From assembly GCA_017394605.1 (NCBI GenBank), contig JAFPXU010000104.1, forward strand, positions 1-6,532: 6,532 bases of DNA, in the 5' to 3' direction. Below are positions 1 to 6,527 of the stretch, one piece after another (position 1 is the first letter of the stretch; every line of letters starts with the position of its first letter). The stretch is from Clostridia bacterium (GTDB lineage Bacteria > Bacillota_A > Clostridia > Christensenellales > CAG-138). The notes beneath the pieces are model-generated. The model was not told where the DNA came from and searched no databases. It saw only the letters and a list, made by a program, of their open reading frames with translations. Both the position numbers and the translations under genes were made by a program.

Positions 1-1
1 C

Positions 2-814
2 ACGTCCTTTGGCTACGGCTACTTTGACGAGATCCCCGCGGCTTACGTTCTGAAGTATCTGGACTATCAGACCTGCATGAACTTCGTCAAGGTCAACCTC
101 TGGACCTGGAAGAACGGCACCCAGTACATCTGGGAGCAGCTGAACGATCATCTGAAACATCCCGCAAGGCTGAACAGCACGATCGAGAAGGTCGAGCGCA
201 AGGATGGAAAGGTGTATGTAACGGTCAACGGCGAAGTCGAGGAGTATGACAAGATCATCGTTACCGCGCCGCTCTACATCCCGAACAAGCGCGCAGACGG
301 TCAGAAGGGCATGGTCGAATACTTCGACGCCCGCGACGACGAGAAGGAACTCTTCAGCAAGATCGATTATGAGCGCTACGACGTGCTCGCCGTCGAGACC
401 AAGCCCGAAGATCATCCGGAGATCTCCTACTATGTGTTCGAGAACATGACCAAAGAGCGTCTCGGCCATCTGATGGTCTACTACCGCCGCTGGAAGGACA
501 CGAAGGATCAAGTCATCACGACCTACGCGCTGCGCAAGCACAAGGACATGAAGGAGATCCCGTACGAAGAGTGCCGCCAGACCGTTCTGGACGACCTCAA
601 GACGATGAAGAACCCGGCTTCCAACGTTGTCAACGAGTGGAGCGTCTATTATTTCCCGCATGTCTTCTCCAAGGACTACGCGGACGGATGGTATGAGAAA
701 GTCGAAGCAATGCAGGACAAGTACGATACCTTCTACGCCGGCGAGATCATGAGCTTCGGCGATATGGACGAGACCGCCGAATACTCCCGTGAACTGGTCG
801 AACGGTTCTTTTAA
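2..814 (+). CDS. Flavin amine oxidase-like FAD-dependent oxidoreductase, 5'-truncated by the window edge
   Basis: The frame is open from base 2 to a TAA at 812-814, giving 270 residues; the first in-frame ATG (base 77) is internal, because clear coding sequence precedes it. The N-terminal Rossmann fold with its FAD-binding GxGxxG must lie upstream of the window. Two things place it in the amine oxidase / protoporphyrinogen oxidase / phytoene desaturase superfamily. One is a beta-rich stretch resembling the second FAD-contacting strand pair (STIEKVERKDGKVYVTVNG, then EYDKIIVTAPL). The other is the C-terminal YAGE motif (fragment residues 245-248) followed by a helix ending EYSRELVERFF, the usual FAD-closing end of these enzymes. 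The middle is rich in Tyr and Trp, as in a substrate-binding domain. The substrate is unknown. A hairpin separates it from the next operon, but both encode FAD enzymes of the same broad superfamily, so a shared pathway is plausible. The family call is firm; the exact activity is not. Confidence 0.85.
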   Translation, partial: TSFGYGYFDEIPAAYVLKYLDYQTCMNFVKVNLWTWKNGTQYIWEQLNDHLKHPARLNSTIEKVERKDGKVYVTVNGEVEEYDKIIVTAPLYIPNKRADGQKGMVEYFDARDDEKELFSKIDYERYDVLAVETKPEDHPEISYYVFENMTKERLGHLMVYYRRWKDTKDQVITTYALRKHKDMKEIPYEECRQTVLDDLKTMKNPASNVVNEWSVYYFPHVFSKDYADGWYEKVEAMQDKYDTFYAGEIMSFGDMDETAEYSRELVERFF

Positions 815-827
815 TCAAAAGCTATCC

Positions 828-857
828 TGAGGGAGCGTGACCCGCTCCCTCATCTTT
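828..857 (+). terminator. Probable Rho-independent terminator after the amine oxidase-like gene
   Basis: A perfect 10-bp GC-rich stem, TGAGGGAGCG (828-837) pairing with CGCTCCCTCA (843-852), encloses a 5-base loop (TGACC). It starts 14 bases after the stop codon at 814. The following T-run is weak (TCTTT, 853-857), so termination may be partial and some read-through into the downstream operon is possible. Confidence 0.65.
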
Positions 858-910
858 GCGTAAAGAGATCTGTTCCCGTAAGGACATCACCCTTTTTTCA
901 ATCATCTAGA

Positions 911-917
911 AAGGAAG
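911..917 (+). promoter_or_regulatory. Ribosome binding site of the CrtI-like gene
   Basis: AAGGAAG lies 6 bases before the ATG at 924 and 39 bases before the in-frame ATG at 957. By linear spacing it favours 924. If the adjacent hairpin (917-945) folds, the site comes close to the ATG at 957 instead. I see no convincing -35/-10 pair in the 109-base gap 815-923; the best candidate, TTGCGT (856-861) with TAAGGA 17 bases later, is poor. Confidence 0.55.
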
Positions 918-945
918 ATCCGCATGCGGCCAACCGCTGCGGATC
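917..945 (+). promoter_or_regulatory. Hairpin overlapping the first candidate start codon of the CrtI-like gene
   Basis: GATCCGCA (917-924) pairs with TGCGGATC (938-945). Inside it GCGG (926-929) pairs with CCGC (934-937) around a CCAA loop, with one bulged base at 925. That is 12 paired bases in 29 nucleotides, mostly G-C. The structure includes the ATG at 924-926 and touches the last base of the AAGGAAG site. It could control translation or choose between the starts at 924 and 957. The pairing is visible in the sequence; the role is inferred. Confidence 0.5.
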
Positions 946-2489
946 GGGAAAACAGCATGAAATTCTACAAAGATCACTATGATGTCATCGTGATCGGCGG
1001 CGCGCTCGCGGGGCTTTCCTCCGCGCTGATGCTCGCGGACAACGGCAAGGACGTCCTTGTGCTCGAGCGTCACAATCTGCCGGGCGGAATCGCGACGAGC
1101 TTTGTCCGCGGCGGGATCGAAATCGAGGCGTCGCTGCATGAGATGATGAGCATCGGACCGGAAGGCAACCGTCTGAAGGTTGGAAAGTTCCTGGAGGACA
1201 TGGGCGTGCATATCGACTGGCTTAAGGTCCCGGAATGCTACCACGCTTCCCTGCCAGGCATTGAAGTCACGCTCCATCCGGGATTTGAGACGTTCGCGCG
1301 GGAGATCGACGCGGAAGTCCCCGGCACCTATGACAAGGTCATGAAAGTGCTGAGCCTCTGCAACACCGTGTTCGACAGCGTCAACGAACTCTCCATCCAT
1401 CCGATGAGCAAGGTCCAGATGCTGCTGAAGCATGAGGCGTTCGTCAAGACCGCAGGCTATTCGACGCAGGAAGTGCTCGATACGTTCGGGCTTCCCCAGA
1501 AGGTGCTCGATCTGCTCGCGCCCTACTGGATTTATGTCGGTTCCGGATTCAAGGATCTGCCGTTCACGATCTTCTCCGTCCTGATGGCGGACTATGTCGG
1601 CTACGGCTCCTATATCCCGAGAAAGTTCAGCCATGAGATGAGCCTGAAGATGGCGGAACGCGCCGAAGAACTCGGCGTGCAGATTGAGTACCGCCAGCAC
1701 GTCGAGAAGATCCTTGTCAAGGACGGCAAGGTGTACGGCGTCCGCACGGCGCGCGGTGACGAGATCCACGCGGATTACGTCATTTCCGCGGCCTATCCGA
1801 ACAAGGTCTACACCTCCATGATCGAGCCTATTTCGGAAGTTCCGGAAAAGGCGCTCAAGATGGTCAACGGCCGCAGGCTCAGCCTCACCGCTTTCTCCGT
1901 CATCATGATCCTCGATCAGACCGCGGAGGAGCTCGGCATCAGGGACTACAGCATTTTCCACGGCGACACGATGGATACCGACGAGCTGTATAACGATCTC
2001 GCCGGCCTCGGGCCGTACCGCTATCTGACCTGCATCTGCCACAACATCGGCAACGAGGACGCGACGCCGGAAGGCACCTGTTCCTTCTCCATCACCACGC
2101 TTCCGCGCGTAGACGGCTGGAAAACGGTCTCCGCGGACGATTACGACGCGGTCAAGCACAGGGTCGCCAAGCAGATGATCGACGACATGAGCCGGTATCT
2201 CGGCGTGAATCTGCTAGATCATATTCTGGAGATTGTCATCGAGACCCCAATGACCGTCGCGCACTACACCGGCATGTGGAACGGCTGCATCTACGGCTAC
2301 GCGCATACCATGGACGACCATATCATCGCAAGGCTTCAGACATCAGAGGCAGAAAAGTTCTTCGAGGGTCTTGAATTCGCGGGCGCGCATCAGATCTCCG
2401 GAGACGGCATGGGCCCGGCGGTCACGAACGGCAGAAAAGCCGCCAAAAATGTACTGGACGATATGAAGAAAAAGGAGGCGGCAAAATGA
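924..2489 (+). CDS. CrtI / carotenoid isomerase / retinol saturase-like FAD-dependent oxidoreductase
   Basis: This 521-residue protein matches phytoene desaturase-type flavoproteins (typically about 500 residues), which act on C=C bonds of lipophilic substrates by desaturation, isomerisation or saturation. The N-terminal Rossmann fold starts with VIVIGGALAG (residues 21-30); an acidic residue at the second strand end (E48 in VLVLERH) and NLPGG (51-55) complete the FAD-ADP site. The second glycine of GxGxxG is Ala here. Near the C-terminus, TPMTVAHYTG followed by GCIYGYAHT (about 441-462) resembles the conserved TP..RYTG...G.IYG segment of CrtISO and retinol saturase relatives, and SGDGMGPAVTNGRKAA (about 492-507) is the FAD-closing motif. 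No membrane segment is visible. The start is uncertain: ATG 924 has the better linear RBS but adds an unusual MRPTAADRENS peptide; ATG 957 gives the more typical MKFYKDHYDVIVIGG (510 residues). The stop overlaps the next gene by 4 bases, showing translational coupling. The actual substrate is unknown; a carotenoid role should not be assumed. Confidence 0.88.
   Translation: MRPTAADRENSMKFYKDHYDVIVIGGALAGLSSALMLADNGKDVLVLERHNLPGGIATSFVRGGIEIEASLHEMMSIGPEGNRLKVGKFLEDMGVHIDWLKVPECYHASLPGIEVTLHPGFETFAREIDAEVPGTYDKVMKVLSLCNTVFDSVNELSIHPMSKVQMLLKHEAFVKTAGYSTQEVLDTFGLPQKVLDLLAPYWIYVGSGFKDLPFTIFSVLMADYVGYGSYIPRKFSHEMSLKMAERAEELGVQIEYRQHVEKILVKDGKVYGVRTARGDEIHADYVISAAYPNKVYTSMIEPISEVPEKALKMVNGRRLSLTAFSVIMILDQTAEELGIRDYSIFHGDTMDTDELYNDLAGLGPYRYLTCICHNIGNEDATPEGTCSFSITTLPRVDGWKTVSADDYDAVKHRVAKQMIDDMSRYLGVNLLDHILEIVIETPMTVAHYTGMWNGCIYGYAHTMDDHIIARLQTSEAEKFFEGLEFAGAHQISGDGMGPAVTNGRKAAKNVLDDMKKKEAAK
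2472..2478 (+). promoter_or_regulatory. Strong ribosome binding site of the reductase gene
   Basis: AAGGAGG, a full anti-Shine-Dalgarno match, lies 7 bases before the ATG at 2486, inside the last codons of the CrtI-like gene. It fixes the start of the reductase and, with the ATGA overlap at 2486-2489, indicates coupled translation. Confidence 0.9.
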
Positions 2490-3670
2490 AAGTCAAAGGA
2501 TTTCTGAAAGACGTCGGCGGCGCGTCCCGCGTAACCAAGGCGCGTCTCGCAGCGTTTGAGAACGCTTCCCCCGCTTCCGTCAAGGAAGACCCGATCGGCA
2601 ACGTCGCCCGGGAATGGCATCCGGGAAAGATCGATCTGGTCGTCACGGATATCCGCGTCGCGAGCCCGACGGCGAAAACCGTCCGTTTTGAAAAAGTCGG
2701 CGGGGGCAAGCTGCCTCCCTTCTACGCCGGCCAGTTCATCGCACTGGACTTTGAGATCGACGGAAAGATCATCACCCGTCCTTACTCCATTTCCTCCGCG
2801 CCGTACGAAGCGCGTCAGGAAAACGGATTCGTGGAGATCACCGTCCGCCGTTCCAGAGGCGACGGATTCGTTGCGGATTTCGTCAACAGCGACCTCGCCG
2901 TGGGCACCGTTGTGAAAGGCAACATCGGTCTCGGACAGTTCTATTACGAGCCCCTGCGCGACTCCCGCCACATCGTGGCGCTCGCGGGCGGCGTCGGCAT
3001 CACGCCGTTCGTCTCCATGGCGAAAGAGATCGCGCACGGCACGATGGACGCGGATCTGACGATCCTCTACGGTTCCGTTGCGTCCGGCGACATCATCCTC
3101 AAGGATACGCTCGATTCCCTGGAGGGAGAGCACGTCCATGTCGTCAACGTCATTTCCGGGGATGAGCCGGACTGGACAGGCGAGCGCGGATTCCTGTCTG
3201 CAGAGCTGATCCGGAAATACTCCTCCGAAGGCGCGAGCTATTATATCTGCGGTCCGCAGGTCATGTACCAGTTCCTCCGCAGCGAGATCAGCAAGCTCGG
3301 CGTACCGAAACGCAGGGTGCGCTTCGAGGTGTTCGGCCAGGCAAAGGACATCACGGTGTTCGAAGGCTATCCGGTCGAGAAGAAAAACGACACGTACACC
3401 CTGACCGTCATGCGCGGCGTCCACAGCGACGAAATCCCCGCGAAAGCGACGGAAAGCCTCGTTGTGGCGCTTGAGCGCGCGGGCATCCGGATCGAGACCG
3501 CCTGCAGAAGCGGCGAGTGCGGATTCTGCCGCACCAAAGTCCTTAAGGGCGACTACTATGTCTGCCCCGAGAGCGACGGCCGCCGCGGCGCCGACAAGGA
3601 CTTCGGATATGTGCACGCTTGCGCTGCCTATCCGCTCTCCGACATGACGATCAAGATCCCGATTGAGTAA
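2486..3670 (+). CDS. Ferredoxin-NAD(P)H reductase-type flavoprotein with C-terminal plant-type [2Fe-2S] ferredoxin domain
   Basis: This 394-residue protein has three recognisable parts after an N-terminal extension of about 45 residues of no clear family. The FAD-binding beta barrel spans about 48-155 and carries RPYS (98-101), the flavin-contacting motif. The NAD(P)-binding domain spans about 160-290, with AGGVGITPF (167-175) and YICGPQ (253-258). The C-terminal ferredoxin domain (about 303-394) has the plant-type cluster ligands C340, C345, C348 and C379 (C-x4-C-x2-C-x30-C). An extra cysteine, C360, lies between the third and fourth ligands. The order FNR then ferredoxin is that of class IA-type oxygenase reductases, phthalate dioxygenase reductase and Hcr. 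It would move electrons between NAD(P)H, FAD and the [2Fe-2S] cluster to a partner protein. Here no oxygenase is present, and the gene overlaps the CrtI-like gene by 4 bases, so the CrtI-like enzyme is the most likely partner (inference). NADH versus NADPH preference cannot be decided by eye. Confidence 0.92.
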   Translation: MKVKGFLKDVGGASRVTKARLAAFENASPASVKEDPIGNVAREWHPGKIDLVVTDIRVASPTAKTVRFEKVGGGKLPPFYAGQFIALDFEIDGKIITRPYSISSAPYEARQENGFVEITVRRSRGDGFVADFVNSDLAVGTVVKGNIGLGQFYYEPLRDSRHIVALAGGVGITPFVSMAKEIAHGTMDADLTILYGSVASGDIILKDTLDSLEGEHVHVVNVISGDEPDWTGERGFLSAELIRKYSSEGASYYICGPQVMYQFLRSEISKLGVPKRRVRFEVFGQAKDITVFEGYPVEKKNDTYTLTVMRGVHSDEIPAKATESLVVALERAGIRIETACRSGECGFCRTKVLKGDYYVCPESDGRRGADKDFGYVHACAAYPLSDMTIKIPIE

Positions 3671-3674
3671 GGAG
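3668..3674 (+). promoter_or_regulatory. Ribosome binding site that decides the start of the large Fe-S flavoprotein
   Basis: TAAGGAG (its TAA is the stop codon of the reductase gene) lies 6 bases before the ATG at 3681. An earlier in-frame TTG at 3663 overlaps the preceding gene and would place this site inside its own coding sequence, so ATG 3681 is the start. Confidence 0.85.
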
Positions 3675-3680
3675 CAAAAT

Positions 3681-6473
3681 ATGGTCAGAGAAGTCAACCC
3701 GAAAATCCACGTCAACGAGCGCGACTATCCGGTCGACGGGCATCACTGCGACGATCCGGAAAAGGCGAAACTCGTCAAGAAACTCGCTCTGCTGATCACC
3801 GACAACATTCCGAGAAAGCTTCCGGGCGGAATGAAGGAAAACCATATGGATTTCTGGATCCTCGACCGTCTGCTCACCAAGGAAGAGATCAAATTCATGC
3901 TGAGCTTTAAAAAGCGCCGCTTCGGTCTCACAACGCCCGAACTCGCGGAGCGCAACGGCATGACCGTTGAAGAAGCGCAGAAGGTGATCGATCATCTGAT
4001 CTGGATCGGCATTCTCGAGCAGAACCGCGACAACGCGGATCAGCATATCCAGTACTGGATCCCGAAATGGGTCGTCGGTTCCGGCGAATACATGGTCGAG
4101 CACAAAACCCTTCCGGACGAGCATCCGGAAGTCGCCACGATGTTCAACCTTGCCCCGCAGGAGCCTCTGGAGCTTGCCGCGAAACTCGTGCCGCCCGGCG
4201 GCGCGGGCATCGGCATGCACGTCATTCCGGTCGAAAAAGCGATTGAAACGACATCCGAGAGTGTCAGCGTGGAACATCTTTCCCACTGGCTTGAGAAATA
4301 CGACAAGTTCTGCACGATGGTCTGCGCGTGCCGCAAGGCACAGCGCATCCGCGGCGAAGGCGTCGGAGATATCGAGGGCCAGATGTGCATCGGGCTCGGC
4401 GACATCGCGGAATTTCTGGTCGAGACCGGAAAAGACGCCCATTATGTCAGCCGGGAAGAGGTCATCGAGATCCTGAAGCGCGCCGAACGCAAAGGATACG
4501 TGCATCAGATCACGAACCTTGACGGCGCGGACAGGATCGTCGGCATCTGCAACTGCTCTCCGGGGAGCTGCTACGGCCTCAGAACGTCCCAGCTGTTCAA
4601 CACGCCGAACATGTCCCGTTCCGCGTACCGCGCGCATGTTGACAAATCCAAATGCGTCGCGTGCGGAAAGTGCGTCGAAGTCTGTCCCGCAGGCGCCGCG
4701 AAGCTCGGTCAGAAACTCTGCCGTGCGGACGGCACCCGCGTGAAGTATCCGATGCATGATCTTCCGGACGATCACGTCTGGGGCGAGGACAAGTGGAACC
4801 GCAACTACCGCGACGACAACAAGATCAACTGCTACGATACAGGCACTTCTCCCTGCAAGACAGCCTGCCCCGCGCATATCGCGGTACAGGGATACATCAA
4901 GATGGCCGCCGAGGGACGCTACGCGGAAGCGGTCAGCCTGATCCGTCAGGACAATCCGTTCCCCGCGGTCTGCGGCGCGGTCTGCAACCGCCGCTGCGAA
5001 GACCGCTGCACACGCGGAACGATCGACAACCCCGTCGCGATCGACGAGATCAAGAAGTTCCTCGCGCAGTGGGAGCTCGACCATCCGGAAGACTTCACCG
5101 TCATCTGTGAGAACGGAGAGGGCAACCAGTGGACCGAATATCCGGTCGCCGTCATCGGCGCCGGCCCCGCCGGTCTTTCCGCCGCGTACTATCTCCGCAA
5201 GGAAGGCTATCCCGTCACCGTATTCGAGAAGGAAAGCCGTCCGGGCGGCATGCTGCTGAACGGCATCCCGAGCTTCCGGCTTGAAAAGGAAGTTCTGGAG
5301 AAGGAGATCGGCATCATCGAAAAGATGGGTGCCGAGATCCGCTGCGGCGTGGAAGTCGGTAAGGATATCACGCTGGACGAACTCCGCGCGCAGGGCTTTA
5401 AAGCCTTCTTTATCGCGGTCGGCCTCCAGGGTGGACGTCTTGCCGGCGTGCCGGGCGAAGAGGGCGAAGGCGTTGAATCCGGCGTATCCTTCCTCAAGCG
5501 CGTCAATCTGAACGGCGGCGAAACGCTGAACGGAGACGTCGTGGTCGTCGGAGGCGGCAACGTCGCCGCGGACGTCGCGAGAACCGCGCTCCGCTGTACA
5601 AAGGGCAAAGTCACCATGCTGTGCCTTGAATCCCGCGAGGAAATGCCCGCCGCGAAGGACGAGATCGAGGAAGTGCTCGAAGAGGGCATCGCCGTGGAAA
5701 ACGGCTGGGGTCCCAAGGAAGTGCTCCGCGGAGAGGACGGCCGCGTCACAGCGGTCGTGTTCAAGCGCTGCACACGCGTATTCGATGAAGAGCACCGTTT
5801 CAGCCCGCTTTATGATGAGAACGACACCATGACCGTTCCCTGTGAGAACGTTCTGATGGCGATCGGCCAGAGCGCCGAACTCGGCGATCTGCTGAAGGGC
5901 AGCAAAGTCGAGATCCGCAGAAACGGCACGCTTGTCGCGGATCCGCAGACGCTGCAGACGGCGGAGCCCGACATCTTCGTCGGCGGCGACATCTTCCACG
6001 GAGCAAAATTCGCAATCGACGCGATCGCGGACGGACGCGAGGGCATGGTCTCCATCAACCGTTTCGTCCATCCCGGTCAGTCCATGACGATCGGCAGGGA
6101 CAAGCGGGAATTCATCGAGTTCGACCGCGACGATATCACGAGGCCGGATTCGTTTGACAGTTCTCCCCGTCAGCGTCCCGGCTTCAGCAAGGGAACGGCA
6201 AGAGAGACCTTCCGCGATCTGCGGCTGCCGCTGACCGAAGAGCAGGTGAAGGCGGAAGCCGCCCGGTGCCTTGGCTGCGGCGCGACAGTGGTGGATCTGA
6301 ATCGCTGTATCGGCTGCGGGCTGTGTACCACCCGGTGCGAGTTTGACGCGATCCATCTTTCCCGCGATATCCCGGAGGCGTCTGAGATGGTCCGGTGTGA
6401 GGACAAGCTGAAAAAGGTCGGGCCGTATGCGATCAAGCGTATTTTGAAAACGACGTTTTCAAAATCAAAGTAA
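3681..6473 (+). CDS. Multi-domain Fe-S flavoprotein: Cys-rich N-terminal domain, ferredoxin, GltD/NfnB-like NAD(P)H:FAD module, C-terminal ferredoxin
   Basis: This 930-residue protein starts at ATG 3681 ([11 protein letters not shown]). Residues about 55-115 look like a winged-helix fold ([32 protein letters not shown]). Residues about 205-300 form a Cys-rich domain: CTMVCACR (C211, C215, C217), C236, then ICNCSPGSC (C290, C292, C297). Next is one [4Fe-4S] ferredoxin motif (C325, C328, C331, C335-Pro). The GltD-like part follows: its Fe-S helical region (C384, C392, C396 in [10 protein letters not shown]431, C435, C439, C443), the FAD Rossmann motif VIGAGPAG (491-498), the NAD(P) motif [11 protein letters not shown] (624-634), ESREEMPA (650-657), and the FAD-closing VGGD (767-770). 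The C-terminus adds CLGCG (C863, C866) and a [4Fe-4S] motif (C876, C879, C882, C886). GltD proteins are usually about 450-500 residues, so roughly 380 N-terminal and 80 C-terminal residues are additions. Such proteins pass electrons between NAD(P)H and ferredoxin-like partners. No glutamine amidotransferase or GltB is nearby, so glutamate synthase activity is unlikely. It lies 10 bases after the reductase gene, in the same operon. The domain calls are firm; the reaction is unknown. Confidence 0.92.
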   Translation: MVREVNPKIHVNERDYPVDGHHCDDPEKAKLVKKLALLITDNIPRKLPGGMKENHMDFWILDRLLTKEEIKFMLSFKKRRFGLTTPELAERNGMTVEEAQKVIDHLIWIGILEQNRDNADQHIQYWIPKWVVGSGEYMVEHKTLPDEHPEVATMFNLAPQEPLELAAKLVPPGGAGIGMHVIPVEKAIETTSESVSVEHLSHWLEKYDKFCTMVCACRKAQRIRGEGVGDIEGQMCIGLGDIAEFLVETGKDAHYVSREEVIEILKRAERKGYVHQITNLDGADRIVGICNCSPGSCYGLRTSQLFNTPNMSRSAYRAHVDKSKCVACGKCVEVCPAGAAKLGQKLCRADGTRVKYPMHDLPDDHVWGEDKWNRNYRDDNKINCYDTGTSPCKTACPAHIAVQGYIKMAAEGRYAEAVSLIRQDNPFPAVCGAVCNRRCEDRCTRGTIDNPVAIDEIKKFLAQWELDHPEDFTVICENGEGNQWTEYPVAVIGAGPAGLSAAYYLRKEGYPVTVFEKESRPGGMLLNGIPSFRLEKEVLEKEIGIIEKMGAEIRCGVEVGKDITLDELRAQGFKAFFIAVGLQGGRLAGVPGEEGEGVESGVSFLKRVNLNGGETLNGDVVVVGGGNVAADVARTALRCTKGKVTMLCLESREEMPAAKDEIEEVLEEGIAVENGWGPKEVLRGEDGRVTAVVFKRCTRVFDEEHRFSPLYDENDTMTVPCENVLMAIGQSAELGDLLKGSKVEIRRNGTLVADPQTLQTAEPDIFVGGDIFHGAKFAIDAIADGREGMVSINRFVHPGQSMTIGRDKREFIEFDRDDITRPDSFDSSPRQRPGFSKGTARETFRDLRLPLTEEQVKAEAARCLGCGATVVDLNRCIGCGLCTTRCEFDAIHLSRDIPEASEMVRCEDKLKKVGPYAIKRILKTTFSKSK
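6441..6465 (+). repeat. 25-base perfect inverted repeat at the end of the coding sequence
   Basis: ATTTTGAAAACG (6441-6452) and CGTTTTCAAAAT (6454-6465) are exact reverse complements around one central A. It lies within the codons for the last residues (ILKTTFSKS) of the large Fe-S flavoprotein, in a locally AT-rich stretch unlike the GC-rich gene. It could form an RNA hairpin near the stop codon or be a protein-binding palindrome. Confidence 0.7.
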
Positions 6474-6498
6474 TAAAGTAGTAAAGTAACAAAGTAAC
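6467..6498 (+). repeat. Four tandem copies of an 8-base repeat spanning the stop codon
   Basis: The units are AAAGTAAT (6467-6474), AAAGTAGT (6475-6482), AAAGTAAC (6483-6490) and AAAGTAAC (6491-6498), with a decayed AAAT start of a fifth. The array begins in the last sense codon and includes the stop codon. It is purine-rich and AT-rich, consistent with slippage expansion in the 3' untranslated region. Confidence 0.8.
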
Positions 6499-6506
6499 AA
6501 ATGAGG

Positions 6507-6527
6507 AACGCCGCGCTTTGCGGCGTT
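6507..6527 (+). terminator. Probable terminator hairpin of the three-gene operon, at the window edge
   Basis: AACGCCGC (6507-6514) pairs with GCGGCGTT (6520-6527) around a 5-base loop (GCTTT). It begins 34 bases after the stop codon at 6473. The next bases are GATCA and the window ends, so no T-run can be seen. Position and stem strength support a terminator; a processing or repeat-type hairpin is the alternative. Confidence 0.55.

Noticed and set aside
906..2159. A 417-codon open frame on the minus strand opposite the CrtI-like gene
   Set aside because: It is a codon-aligned shadow of a gene with clear flavoprotein motifs and has no recognisable domain of its own.
924..2489. Annotation as a carotenoid biosynthesis gene (crtI or crtISO)
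   Set aside because: The fold matches, but no phytoene synthase or other carotenoid gene is present, and the family includes many enzymes with unrelated substrates.
3663..3680. TTG at 3663 as the start of the large flavoprotein
   Set aside because: It would put the good TAAGGAG site inside the coding sequence and overlap the preceding gene, while ATG 3681 sits 6 bases after that site.
2390..3715. A 441-codon open frame on the minus strand opposite the reductase gene
   Set aside because: It is a shadow of the FNR-ferredoxin gene and spans two sense gene junctions without motif or ribosome binding support.
3651..6356. A 901-codon open frame on the minus strand opposite the large Fe-S flavoprotein
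   Set aside because: It is codon-aligned with the sense gene, so it stays open simply because the sense gene avoids TTA, CTA and TCA codons in GC-rich DNA. Its translation is low-complexity in Ala, Asp, Arg and Val, with no family motif.
3681..6473. Annotation as glutamate synthase small subunit (gltD)
   Set aside because: Only the central part is GltD-like; no large subunit is nearby, and the extra ferredoxin and Cys-rich domains point to a different electron-transfer role.
6467..6498. A CRISPR array or iteron-type origin
   Set aside because: The repeats are only 8 bases, directly adjacent without spacers, few in number, and overlap a stop codon.
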